From Heterostelium multicystogenum (Eukaryota > Evosea > Eumycetozoa > Acytosteliales > Acytosteliaceae), in NCBI GenBank assembly GCA_003667245.1, contig RCNN01000150.1, positions 1-45,992 of the forward strand: 45,992 nt of DNA. The letters run 5' to 3'. The notes under the pieces were generated by a model that saw nothing but the letters and a program-made list of their open reading frames with translations, searched no databases and was not told the DNA's origin. Below, piece by piece: positions 1 through 10,726 of this stretch (position 1 is the first letter of the stretch; the number at the start of each line of letters is the position of its first letter). The translations under genes and the position numbers were made by a program.

Positions 1-1691
1 AATGAAGAGGAAGCCAACAGTGCTTCATCAGAACAACTCCAGCTGCCAACTATACATGAACAACGAGAGGCAACATTTTCTTATTTCTACGGTACGACCT
101 ACGAAGAGATTGATATTGCTGTGGCGATGCAGAGCAAGACGACGATATGCTACCACTGGACATCGAGCATAAAGTATCACTTTATATGCTGATATCGCAT
201 TTCATCACAAGTATGGGTGATAATGATGGGACTTCATGATACCCATCACACTATTGTCATATCACCAAACTCATTGATACCTTCTTCGCTCTATGGTCTG
301 TTCATAACATTTGTTTACCATGATACTTTCGCCTTCCATCGGCAAAATGATCGATCTAAAAGAAAAGCTTCCACGTAGGTGTCTTGCAAGTGAATGAAGC
401 ACTTAGTAGTAGTAATAGATCTGCTTTTACTTATAACTCAATCTCAATGAAACATTATAGTAATCAGAGCAGCCATAGGTTGCCAGGTGATTTCTTTGGG
501 GTTGTCAGGTGTTCTTTCTTTACCTCCTGGTGAAGATGGCAGAGAACAGCAACAATGTCAAGTCAAACATCTTCTCTCATCCTGGATCAGCATTGTTCTT
601 CATTACTCTATTGATATCGGCATCATTTCATTGCGATTGCATCGAAAATCATGAATATCTCTGTTGAAAGAGTATGTACATAGAACGATTACATCACTAC
701 TGCTGGATACGCTTATTAACGTATACGATCGATGGTTATTTTATTTGTAGAAATGGGTACCGGTATTAATCAAGAGAGATTCAAGTCTAACTAAAATCAA
801 CACCAGGATGAGACAAATCGACTTGTTTACAGAGGTATCAGCACCTTTTCTGGCTGGATTGCTAACAACCATTCCGCACCATCGATGAGCTACTCACTTT
901 TATGATTTGTAGCCCTATTCAACTTTGCTTCATTCTTTCCACAATTCTATTTCTTGCAACTGGTGCACAACTTGGCGCCACTTCAACTGAACAAACAAGA
1001 TGTCCAAGCAGAGTCTGCTCCCCAGCAGCAGAGTGCACTCTCCTTATAATCCATTCACCAATTTGGTCAGTGGATGGAAGCTATTCACAAGACAAACCGT
1101 GTTTTTGGTGATTATTTCATTTGTACTTCTATGGTTCACTATTCTCAGTCCACATGACCCACTACTCACTGCGTATCTCTCGTCAGTTGGATACACTAAC
1201 TTGCAACTTCGCCATATTCCGAGGAGTTGGCGCGCTTTTTGGATTGCTCTCTACATTTAGCTTTGAACCAATGGTCAAGCGATTTGGTCTGGCCAACACC
1301 ACCGCCATCTTTATTGCAGAGGAAGGTGTGACTGTATTGCTTGCAGGACTTGCTTATGCACTGCTCCCCACCAACACAGTCACTAAATACATATTCCTCA
1401 TGCTCATCGTGATATCGCGTGTTGGGCTCTATGGATTCGAACTTGGTGAGATCCACTTTGTCCAACGTGCAGTACAAGACTCAATTCGTGAAATATCAGC
1501 GGAGTAGAAACTTCACTAACCAGTCTGGCAATGCTGGCAGTCTATATTGGTGGACTGGCCGCGCACTCACCGCAAACTTCCCCATCTTGATATGGCTGTC
1601 CATCGCTTTTATCAACATTGGTGTCATTACACTCTTTGTCTGGCGATTCACCAAGCCAATCGATACCAAACTCCATAAACTACAAAACTAA
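1..1691 (+). CDS. Ferroportin (SLC40)-like iron exporter, partial and frame-broken
   Basis: Ferroportins export ferrous iron across membranes. Pieces aligning in order to the family can be read across the stretch: LYMLISHFITSMGD near 180-220 (the first-helix SHF..GD motif), IASKIMNISVER then KWVPVLIKRD around a GT-AG intron at about 672-750, RMRQIDLFTEVSAPFLAG near 810-860, ALFNFASFFPQFYFLQLV from 912, FLVIISFVLLWFTILSP near 1105-1150, FRGVGALFG near 1220, and VGLYGFELGEIHFVQ near 1422-1465 followed by the last helix, with a stop at 1689-1691. The reading frame changes at about 1045, 1180, 1500 and 1575, in both directions, and more breaks are likely in 230-660. The N-terminus probably lies left of the window. 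It could be a true pseudogene, but neighbouring housekeeping genes show the same kind of break, so sequence error is equally likely. Family call is firm; the gene model is not. Confidence 0.75.
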
Positions 1692-1790
1692 TTACGATTG
1701 ATTCTATTTATTTATTCCAAAATATTATATAAAGGCTGTTGTATTGTACTAATGTCGCATGATTTGAGTGTTGATGTTGCTTTGATTGAT

Positions 1791-2516
1791 TTAGTGTTTG
1801 TAACATTCCTCTTTAAGTTCACCTAAATATGGAAGCTCACGATATCTCTCTGCAAAATCAAGTCCGTAACCAATAATGAAAACCATTGGAATATCGAAAC
1901 CAATGTATTTAACGGGAACCTCAACTTTGAGTCCCTCCTTCTTACGCAAGAGAACTGCGGTGGCCAATGACTTTGGCTTACGTGATTGCAACAACTCCAA
2001 GAGATGCTTGAGGGTGAGACCACTGTCAACGATGTTCTTCGACGACAACAACGTCCTTACCCTCAATAGCTTCCTTGAGGTCCATGTTGATCTTTACAAC
2101 ACCGCTGCTGGTGGTTGAAGCACCGTATGATGAGATTGACATGAAATCCAAAGTAACCAAAGTGTTTGGAAGATCGATTGCTCTAACCAAATCAGACATA
2201 AACATGAAGATCCCTTCAAGATTCCAATTAAAACCAACTCTTTTGATCCTTGATAGTCCTGTTGTTTAATCAATTTAACCAATTTTAATATTAATCAATC
2301 AGATCGACAAATGGAATCAAATCTAATAGAATCTAATCAGAATGAATTCATTGAATTCGAATACAATCCAACTCTACTTCTATGATCGGTAGCAGATCAG
2401 TTAATGTATTACCTTTTGCAATCTCACGACCTAATTGGGCGACACGTTCTTTAATCTCATTTTCAGAAAATAACAAAGTCTTGACATTTGGATGCCAAAG
2501 TAGTAGTTGAATTCAT
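1791..2516 (-). CDS. hprT: Hypoxanthine phosphoribosyltransferase (purine salvage)
   Basis: The enzyme joins hypoxanthine or guanine to PRPP in the cytosol. Reading the minus strand, exon 1 (about 2516-2412) starts MNSTTTLASK and continues FSENEIKERVAQLGREIAKG. An intron follows and exon 2 begins near 2255. Exon 2 shows ELVLIGILKGS, then in another frame FMFMSDLVRAIDLPNTLVTLD, the SSYGASTTSSG flexible loop and EGKDVVVVEE, then in a third frame IVDSGLTLKHLLELL (the PRPP-binding VED-I-D-G motif) and YIGFDIPMVFIIGYGLDFAERYRELP. The breaks near 2210 (a T run in the LKGSFMF motif) and near 2045 (one extra A inside the VEDIVDSG motif) are single-base and fall in invariant motifs; a third lies near 2485. 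This argues for sequencing slips in a functional gene. LKGSFMFM is typical of the bacterial-type HPRT subgroup. Confidence 0.9.
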
Positions 2517-3231
2517 TTCTCTATGCTATTATTTATAAAAATAGATATCTATTTCTTAGATTAAGATATATTGCAACTGATAAGCTGATTTGATAGAATA
2601 AATAAATAAATAAATAATGTACAGAGTGTTGTCGTTGGTTGTTGTTTTAATGCATTTTCAATCAACCAGTAAAGAACCGATAATCAAAACTTCGATAGAT
2701 TGGATGTCGTCTAAAATCATACTACCCCACACTAAAAAACCACACACAGAACTATTTTACCGAAAATTTAATTTCATATTATAAAAAACATCTAATGAAT
2801 TTTATATGAACAAATAGAACTTTCGAATTATAATTTTGTATTTCACACGATTATTTTTTAATATAATGAACAATTATTTATTGGTGGTTTTCTAACAAAC
2901 AAACAACAATGTTTAATATCTAAATTGGTTTATTGTACAACTTTACTTTTAATAAAAATTGATTTTAAAATACTTGTTATTGTTGTTATTATATAATAAT
3001 ATACAATATAATATTATATTTTTATTTTATTTGTAATATTTAAAGTTAAAAAACAAATCATTACTTTATTTGTTTGTTTAGTATTAGTAGTTAATTGTAT
3101 TTGACATTACTTTATTAAGCATAGTTGACCACGTGGACAATAATTATTTTTCAGGGTGGTTCATGCGTGTCAAGTCTAGACTAATGCTAAATGGTTTTTT
3201 ATATTTTTGCAATTTTAATTTAAATTAGGAA
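2517..3231. other. Intergenic, shared 5' region of two divergent genes
   Basis: About 700 bases, very AT-rich, between the divergent HPRT and AVL9-like genes. It must hold both promoters. It has many short TAAT/ATTA runs, but I recognise no gene, tRNA or long repeat. Confidence 0.5.
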
Positions 3232-5873
3232 ATGTTTACTAGTAATAATACGATATCATCAACAACTACGACCACTACTACGACCACGACGACAGCTAAT
3301 GTTATTAGTGGTGGTGGTGAGGATGATACCGCTGCAAACAAGCTAATTGAATATATATGTGTGGTTGGATTTCACCATCAGTTTGGCAATCGATTGGAAC
3401 ACATCTACCCCGAGATATCAGAGGTCAACAAGAATCGATTCGAGTGGAGTCTCCTGCCATTCTTGGCACTGCCCGATGGCGTTCACAACTCGCAGGAGGA
3501 CTACTGCTTCTTTACACTCAATGAGACCAACCCAATTGTGCAGCCGCCACGGCGCCTCTATGGTTTGTCGCAGTTCAAGCAGATGAACCGCGAGGATTTG
3601 CCTAGCGAAGCACTATCCGAGTCCGACACGAGACAGTCCGTACAAAAGTCGATTTGCATATTATCACCCTTCGTAGGTATAAAACCGGTTTGAGATTGAT
3701 CAATTGAGATCATCAAGTGCAGCAGCCTACTAATACTTTTTGATCAATGTTCTGTACCAATGATAGCCTATCTTTTATACATTTTAAAACACAGTTGTCG
3801 GTGGCAAGCTACTGCTATTTCAATCAGGGAAACTTCAACAACATCGACCTCCTGAAGAATTGGTACATTCAGCAGAATTCAGAGTTTGACACCAAAGTGT
3901 CAGAGATATATACAATCAACTTTGCAGTCGTCGACTCACAATGCTTCTTCCTCAAGTACAAACTTTGTCCAGCGACAACAACAATAACAACAGCAGCGGT
4001 TTTGAAAATATAATTCTCTCTCAAATTCAATGGCAATCCCTACAAAGATACCTATCCCTGCTGATTTCTTCTTGGGATCACTCTCTTTAAAGATGTTTGT
4101 TTCACATTTTGGTAGAAATAGTTTTAACATTGTTCAAGCTAGTCATGCTCGAGAAAGGTGTCATTGTATTTCAATCCGCAGCCAATCAATGCTGTCTGTG
4201 AATCGATACTTGCAGTTGTTTCATTGTTTCCAAGACTATTCGACGATTTCTCACACAAAATGCTTTGATCAACAAAAACTACAAGAATCGACTGGAGTAG
4301 AAAAGAAAAGAACAACGGCATTACTACCAGTCAGTTGGAAGAATATGCGTTACCTCTTCATCTTTTCTCATCAAAATGTTTGTTACATTCCTATTTGTCG
4401 TTGCATCAGATTGCATTGCTGTCTCCCTCTACTCCAGCACCACTCAATGCGCAATCATCACCATCAAACACTCACCGGAAGTGGTGGACGTCTCATTAAC
4501 AATTACAAAGGTTTCCTAGTTGGCACAAGCAACAGTCTGTTCCTAAAGGCACCTCCACAAACCACACATGCTATCGTCGATGTAAGATTCAGCAAAGTTT
4601 TGCAGCCCACATCTCATCACTTTACTAACGAATATGAAATAACAGATTCAAAGTTCAGAGATTATATTTAGAGATGAATCATTACACAGAATCATGGAGT
4701 TGACATCATCAGATCGAAGATTTATTGATAATATTATCAATTGTGCGAGGGACCATCAAGGTAATCAATATATAGGTAGCGACCAATGGATTCGCGATCA
4801 GTTCGAGCAATACATTTTGTGTTTGGTTGCACACATGGCCACGCTACTAAAGATTGAAGCTGGCAAGACAATGATCACCAATCTAGACACTGTGCAACAG
4901 TATAATGAGTGGTGGATAAGGTCATGGGCCACAACCAGAAACTTCAACCAATGGAGAAATCAACTTTTCAAAGTAAATCCAACACCTCTGAATCCATCTA
5001 AATATCCAATGTAATTATATCTAGCTCTAAAGAATTATTACAATCATTACATTTAATTAATCTTTGATTTCAAATGATAGTCATCCTTCAGGACCACCAA
5101 GTGATATACTTGATAATATTCAAGATAAATTAACAAACTCAATTAAAGATCTGGAGCCTTTGACAACTGGTATATCTAAAGCATTATTTGGTGCATCTTC
5201 ATTCCTTTTTTCAAGTGGACAATCTCTCATCAACAAAGTAATGGACGATGATAGCACAACTACTGTACCAACACCTCCAAACACCTCAAGATCAACTTGG
5301 ATATCTTACAATAGAAATAGTGATGTTAGCAGCAATAATAACAACAACAATAATAATAATATAGTTGAAGGCGAAGTTGAGGAGATGATGAAGGACAGTT
5401 GGAGTAAAGTACAGGAGAATAGTTACTATGCTGCCACAAAGGCTGCAAATGCAATGGTAATAATATTCGAACCATATGATGATGTTGTTGTTAAATAAAT
5501 ACTAACTATTAAACTTTTGTTATTTTCAAATAGAAACCAATTGTTTCCAGTGGAAAAGTCATAGCAAAACAATTATCATCCTCTTTAATTCAAATAGTTG
5601 CTCCTGATTCGACCACACCACCCACTACAAACAACACAAATACAACTAGTGTTTACCAGTACCACCAATATAACTAGCACAGCTAATATGAAAAAATACA
5701 GGAATATCATCGAATACTGCTTACGAAGATATTGAAGTCGATTTAAATTCTCCCAATACATTATCACAGATTTTCCAACAAAACCAACATTCTCTAACAA
5801 TCAATTGGATGATTCTTTTTCAAAGATGGAGTTATTGGAGGAGATTGATAGTGAAGATATATATGAATTATAG
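3232..5873 (+). CDS. avl9: AVL9 homologue, late secretory pathway protein
   Basis: AVL9 proteins are DENN-like cytosolic proteins needed for late secretion and cell polarity. The N-terminus (3232-3673) has a Thr run, then YICVVGFHHQFGNRLEHIYP, LLPFLALPDGVHNSQEDYCF and VQKSICILSPF, closely matching the family. Later pieces follow in order: SVASYCYFNQGNFNNIDLLK (about 3798), a segment near 4085-4240 reading LTLFKLVMLEKGVIVF, GFLVGTSNSLFLKAP (about 4510-4555), and DQWIRDQFEQYI to NFNQWRNQLFKVNPTPLNP (4690-5000). Clear introns lie at 5011-5080 and 5457-5533, with the exon between them (5081-5456) carrying an Asn run. Another intron begins near 3673 but its end is uncertain. Frame changes at about 4050-4650 and near 5655 need single-base corrections. 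The stop is at 5871-5873. Confidence 0.85.
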
Positions 5874-6089
5874 TTTGTACATGTAAATTAATAAAATTGA
5901 CTTTTATTTATGAGTTTTGGTCAGATTTTAATATCTAACTAATCTTATGTGTGGCAATTTTGGGGCTGAAACCTACAACAACACAGTAATTAATGAACCT
6001 GTTAAATTAAATCCAGTGAAAAGTTTTAACATATTTTAGCTGAAAAAGTATGAAAATTAATTATTCAAAAAATAAACATTTCACATATA

Positions 6090-6172
6090 GTACTCTTGGC
6101 CGAGTTGGTCTAAGGCGTCAGTTTAAGGCACTGATTTCTTCGGAAGCGTGGGTTCAAATCCCACAGAGTACA
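6090..6172 (+). tRNA. tRNA-Leu, anticodon AAG
   Basis: A full cloverleaf can be drawn. The acceptor arm pairs GTACTCT (6090-6096) with AGAGTAC (6165-6171), followed by discriminator A. The anticodon stem TCAGT/ACTGA (6118-6122 and 6130-6134) encloses loop TTAAGGC with anticodon AAG at 6125-6127. A long variable arm, as in class II leucine tRNAs, closes around TTCG. The T arm is GTGGG-TTCAAAT-CCCAC. There is no intron and CCA is not encoded. It reads CUU codons. Confidence 0.97.
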
Positions 6173-6258
6173 TCCTATATAAAAATATCCGCATGCGGTT
6201 TTGACCTTGTCAGTTTGTAACAAAACAAAATATTATAAAAGTGGATGAAGTTTTTACA

Positions 6259-6293
6259 GATCTTCAAAATTCCGCATTTGGATTTTGAAGATC
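6259..6293. repeat. Perfect 12-bp inverted repeat downstream of tRNA-Leu
   Basis: GATCTTCAAAAT (6259-6270) is matched by ATTTTGAAGATC (6282-6293) around an 11-base spacer. It lies 86 bases after the tRNA gene. It could be a terminator, a small hairpin RNA, or an element end; nothing here decides between them. Confidence 0.8.
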
Positions 6294-6338
6294 CAATTCA
6301 TTCCCCCTTTATATAGCACCTTTCTCCATACATTAAGT

Positions 6339-6417
6339 TATGTTTTCTAATTATAACTTAAGGTATGGATACAATTAATAAGATAAATAAATATATGTTT
6401 TCTAATTATAACTTAAG
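6339..6417. repeat. 24-bp direct repeat, two exact copies
   Basis: The 24-base word starting TATGTTTTCTAATTATAAC occurs at 6339-6362 and again at 6394-6417, a 55-base offset, with unrelated AT-rich sequence between. It lies between tRNA-Leu and the decayed coding stretch to the right. Confidence 0.85.
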
Positions 6418-6635
6418 ATTGAGTTGAATTTAATTTCATTGTTTTAGATTCTAAAGTAGGCCCCCAGCACTTTATTACAAAAACAAAACAAACCCACGTT
6501 TTCCTACAATTATATATACCAATCAAATCAACCTAGATTGTTATTAATCAATAAACTAACAACAACATTTATTAATAACAAATCTAAGTCTTTTTATTTC
6601 TTTATTTCTTTATTCTTTATTTAAATTTAAATGAT

Positions 6636-7385
6636 TTATTGATTTCTTTTACTTCGGTGGTTTTGAGAGGAGAATATTCAGTATTGTCAATAAAATTCGT
6701 CCTCATTTTCTTCATTGTATATTAATGGTTTTGTTTCAAGAAGGATCATACATAAAAACTATTCTCCACTTTTGCCTTGTATCGTCCTTACCTATATATA
6801 TTATTATATTTCTCTTTGTAGAAGTATCTTTTGATTGAATTGATTAATTGAGTCTTGTTACCAATGACTTGAGTGTTCTATCTAATGTGATACCTTTTTT
6901 CTTATATCAAGAGCCACTTGATTGGTTAATTATATACTTATCGTTCTTTGTCATTCTCTTTACTAAGTATAATTAACTATTCTACTTAAGTATAGCTTTT
7001 GTTTTCATCATTTTAGCTCTTTTGTCATCGAAATTCGAATTCCTTTTTTAACTGCACCTCTGGTTTTATGTTTGTCTAGATCAGTTGAATAAGAGGCTCT
7101 TATTGGTATTATTATAACTAAACTACATTTCTTAACAAATATCACTAGATACATGGTATGATAAACTAGTTCATGATACAAATCTCATATATTTGGTAAA
7201 ATGTGACTTAAATCTCTATCATTTTTGCATCATTTTCGTGAAACATTCATCGGTTCCTTGATAGAGTTTAGTATCTTGAAGGAACTATAAAGGTCAACAT
7301 TTGTTTTCGTTGACAAACATCAAAGTACTTTCCTGACACTCTAGCTTTTATTCAAAAACTAGTCACCTCAGAATCATCAGATTAG
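6636..7385 (-). pseudogene. Degenerate protein-like stretch, possible mobile-element relic
   Basis: No intact gene is present, but the minus strand reads as protein-like pieces broken by stops and frame changes. From right to left they are: IKARVSGKYFDVCQRKQ and MLTFIVPSRY (about 7350-7268); DRDLSHILPNI, a TGA, then DLYHELVYHTMYLVIF and DKHKTRGAVKKGIRISMTK (about 7225-7008); GITLDRTLKSLVTRLN, a TAA, then IYIGKDDTRQKWRIVFMYD (about 6895-6740); and ETKPLIYNEENEDEFY (about 6735-6685). In-frame stops are often TGA. Dictyostelid retroelements commonly insert near tRNA genes and a tRNA gene lies 460 bases away, so an old element is plausible. I cannot name a family, and A-rich strands can mimic coding sequence, so confidence is low. 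Confidence 0.35.
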
Positions 7386-7597
7386 CTTTTAAAAGATAAA
7401 ATAATCAAACGAATATAATTATGGAAAGTGATGAAAAATGGACAAGATTAGTCAATCAATTTTTCTGATAATTAAAAGCTATAGCAATTTATCTGAAACT
7501 ATGTAATAATCCAAACATCAATGTGTGTTCTTAAAATTGTTAATTTATTATATATACAGGTTTACTATAAATTAATATAGGTGATTAATGAATAAAA

Positions 7598-8171
7598 TCA
7601 ATGATTAATTGATTTTATTAATGTTAGTTTTTGGTTGTTAATTTGGTTATGATTAGTTGTTGTAATGGTTGATGTTGTTGGCTGTTTCAGCGGCATACTT
7701 AAAATTACGGCAACGGCGATGATGGTTGCGATGAGACCCAAAAAGAATAAAACTACTGAAGCAACACCAAGACCCTTGGCGGTTGAGTTTCTAGATCTGA
7801 TGTAGAAGAAACCACCAAGCCAGATAATTGGGAAGCAGAAACCAACCAAGAAAACAATCAATGCACCAGTGGTGTGATGCTCGTCATCGTGGCAAACGCT
7901 GGAATGGTGAGTGGTAACAACAACTGTTGCTGGTTGTTGGAGGATAGCACCATTGTATGGATAAGGCTGTGGTGTTGGTAACCTTTTTACGATGATATAA
8001 TAAATAAAGATCGTTAATTTACCCAGATCCATGGTAGTAATATTAATACCTTACTACATACCTTGGTAATAAGCTTGTTGTGGCATGTATCCTGGTGGAT
8101 AAGCAACTTGTTGATTATATGTTGGGTAGGCTGCTACTGTCAGCTTGTGGTGCTTCATTATCATGGGCCAT
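7598..8171 (-). CDS. Small two-TM protein with a Pro/Tyr/Gln-rich N-terminus, unknown role
   Basis: Exon 1 (8171-8062) starts MAHDNEAPQADSS and, after a one-base frame change, reads AYPTYNQQVAYPPGYMPQQA. The intron is 7983-8061 (GTATGT..AG). Exon 2 reads PQPYPYNGAILQQ, then a His/Asp-rich patch CHDDEHHTTG, two hydrophobic helices (GALIVFLVGFCFPIIWLGGF and GVASVVLFFLGLIATIIAV), and a Thr/Asn-rich tail ending at 7598. A second one-base shift is needed just after the splice. The layout (disordered PxY-rich front, two helices joined by a short basic loop, polar tail) resembles small membrane proteins common in dictyostelids, for which I know no function. Confidence 0.7.
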
Positions 8172-9195
8172 TATATATTTATATATTTATTATATTTATT
8201 TATTTATTTATTTATTACGTGGGTTGTGTTAATTTTATAACTTATAGATTTTGGTAAATAAAAGATGACGTCCACGAATCTCTTTTAACTATTACAATCA
8301 CCAAAGTTGAAAATAAGATGATTTAAATTGAATTTAATTTTAGGTTTGATCATTTCTAAAAATAAGGTTTTTTCTTGGGCAGGTGGGGGATTTTTTGATT
8401 TTTTTGTAAATTTCTTGGTATATTGATCTTTTACCAGAGAAATCTTTCCTCCGACCTTATTTCTCCCCTCAACAACTTTATTGATATCCCTTTTTTTAAA
8501 AAAAAAAAAGTTTGTTATTTTACGTAAAATTTTTGATGGCAATCTATTTTAATAAACAATTGATCTAAATACTATGATTGACCCACTCTCATGAGAAATC
8601 AGTTATCTTTTATAAAAGAACATCTTAAAATGACCGTAATGTCTGAGGACGTGCTATCGAAGAATACCAAAAATTAATACTTTGATTGGTTGGTGTTTTT
8701 TTACAGGATAGCAACTTCATTCCCAGATTGTCTACTTAGGGTCTTCATCATTGTTTCTATTATTATTGTTATTCACGATGTTACTATTAGAAGGAATAAC
8801 ACACATTTCCGCTGTTTTAGCTGCCATTTCCAGTTTCTTAATCTTTGATTAATATTCTTGGGAGCAATCCTGAATTGATGTTGTAAAAGGTATTATCTCA
8901 TTACGTGGTTGTTGTTGAAACTTTGCTTTTAACTTATGGAACTCAAAGCATATGAATCGATATGTGACAAATGTATTGATGTGTACAAAATGTATTATTA
9001 TTTATGTTGAATTTAACTTGTAGAATAGTCAGTTATTGTTCCCAAGAATTTTTACAGAATTTCTACTTTCATAAAAATCTGGAATTTTGATAACTCACAA
9101 ACCCACTTGCTCCAAATAAACGGTGTTTCAACAGTGGACTGTTAAAACTTTATAACATAATTTTCCCGCAGTCGTGAAATAAAATTAAAACTAAA
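8172..9195. other. Gene desert with traces of coding on the minus strand
   Basis: No intact gene. The minus strand from about 8980 to 8732 reads YRFICFEFHKLKAKF, RNEIIPFTTSIQDCSQEY, one TAA (8849-8851), then KIKKLEMAAKTAEMCVIPS and a run of Asn ending NNDEDPK with a stop at 8732-8734. A second piece, TPFIWSKWVCELSKFQIFM, lies near 9130-9075. These may be exons of an unrecognised gene or a decayed one. A strand-biased T/A block at 8480-8510 is simple sequence. Confidence 0.3.
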
Positions 9196-9265
9196 CTCCC
9201 TATCCGGGAATCGAACCCGGGTTTCAGTGTGAAAGACTAATGTGTTACCACTACACCAATAAGGA
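9196..9265 (-). tRNA. tRNA-Glu, anticodon UUC
   Basis: On the minus strand the acceptor arm TCCTTAT pairs with ATAGGGA with one G-U wobble. The D stem is GTGT/ACAC. The anticodon stem TTAGT/ACTGA closes loop CTTTCAC with anticodon TTC. The T arm is CCGGG-TTCGATT-CCCGG and the discriminator is G (from C at 9196). There is no intron. It reads GAA, the main glutamate codon of AT-rich genomes. Confidence 0.96.
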
Positions 9266-9525
9266 AAAGTTTATATTTTTTCATTTTTCCAAATTCAAAT
9301 TTATAATTTAAATTTATTGACAATGCTTTAAATTTCTATAATAATCTTTAAATTCTAAAATACGGAAATTATTGTCAAAAAACATAATGTATGATTAAAA
9401 AATAACAAACTTAGTGACAGAACAATTACTTTTCGGTCGTTTTGCTTTGAATATGAAAATTGATAGACTTGATATTTTCATATTCAAAGAATCAGATTGA
9501 TAGACTTGTTTAGGAAATTATAGAT

Positions 9526-10670
9526 ATGAGTGTGCAGAAATGGTTACTAAATAGTAAGATGGCTATGGCACCAATGGTCGATGTTACTGATTTCCCATTT
9601 CGACAACTTGTCTCTCTATATTCTAAATGTAACAAATACAATCAAAATCAAGTTCATTCAGCTCTGCAGAAACCATTGATATCGAGCGTATACCATGAAC
9701 CTACCTTTATCACTTGGACAGAGTTTGTATCAGTCGATGGATTGCTTGCATCTCCTCACAAATTCAAATCACTACTCGACTACTCCGATATCCAACGTCC
9801 GATCGTGTGTCAGCTGTTTGGAAGCGACCCAAAACAAGTTTAACAAAGCAACTACCTTGGTCAAGCAAATGGGCTTTGATGCCGTTGACATCAACATGGG
9901 ATGCCCAGTACGCAAGGTAGTGGAAAGACAATCGGCTGGATCTGCACTCATTGTCGACCGAGAGACAGCAGTCGAGATTGTTCAGGCGACCAAAGAGGCT
10001 GCCGGCAATGACATACCTGTATTTGTAAAGACACGTATTGGATTCGACGATATAGATATCGAGAAATGGGTGCCAGCTCTTCTCCAAACAAATCCGAATC
10101 TATTGACACTGCATCTGCGGACAAAGAAAGAGCTGTCGAACTTTCCTGCGCACTGGGAGCAAGAGGTCATAGGAAGATCACTCGAACTTCTCCAGCAAAC
10201 ACAAGTTGAACAGCAATGATAGCAATACATTGATTTTTGGAAATGGTGATATAGAGTCGAGAACGGAGATCAACGAAAAGATGATGCAATACCCTCTTCT
10301 CAACGGAGTGATGGTAGGAAGAGGAGTCTATGGCAAGCCGTGGTTCTTCAGTATGAATAATAGTGAGCTTGACCTCAAATCGAAATTGACAGCACTTCTT
10401 GAACACGCAATACTGATCGAGCAACACAAAGAGAAGCACAATCAACATATCAATTTATCAAGTTTAAATGTACATATCAAAGCATATTGCCAGCCACTAA
10501 GTCATCTTGGGGACATATCTCCGCTGCGATGTGCGCTCACCCGAGCCTCGAGCTCAAAAGACATCTCTGACCTTCTCAACCAATACTTGCAGCAAAAGAA
10601 CATCGACAGTGAGATATCATTCGACTACGACAAAGTCAAAGCAGATCTATATTCAAAGCTAAATAAATAA
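9526..10670 (+). CDS. tRNA-dihydrouridine synthase
   Basis: Dus enzymes are FMN-dependent and reduce uridine to dihydrouridine in tRNA. The start MSVQKWLLNSKMAMAPMVDV carries the family's AMAPMVDVTD..FR opening. RPIVCQLFGSDP and then, one frame on, FDAVDINMGCPVRKVVE contain the catalytic cysteine in NMGCP (about 9888-9905). GSAL, VKTRIGFDD and LHLRTK follow, then, one further frame on, TLIFGNGDI and GVMVGRGVYGKPWFF, which complete the FMN barrel. The frame changes lie at about 9838 (GTTTAAC, probably one extra T) and about 10190. The stop is 10668-10670, 56 bases from the convergent MtnB stop. Which Dus subclass it is cannot be settled by eye. Confidence 0.9.
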
Positions 10671-10726
10671 TTGGAGCGATATGCGCTCTTGCACATGGAT
10701 GTTAGTACATTCTTTTTAAACTATCA

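Noticed and set aside
6173..6300. Extra B-box downstream of tRNA-Leu
   Set aside because: The only similar word (GGATTTTGAAGATCC) differs too much from GGTTCGANTCC and belongs to the inverted repeat.
8285..8542. 85-codon minus-strand frame rich in Lys and Phe
   Set aside because: Driven by an A/T tract at 8480-8510; composition is low-complexity and no start or domain is convincing.
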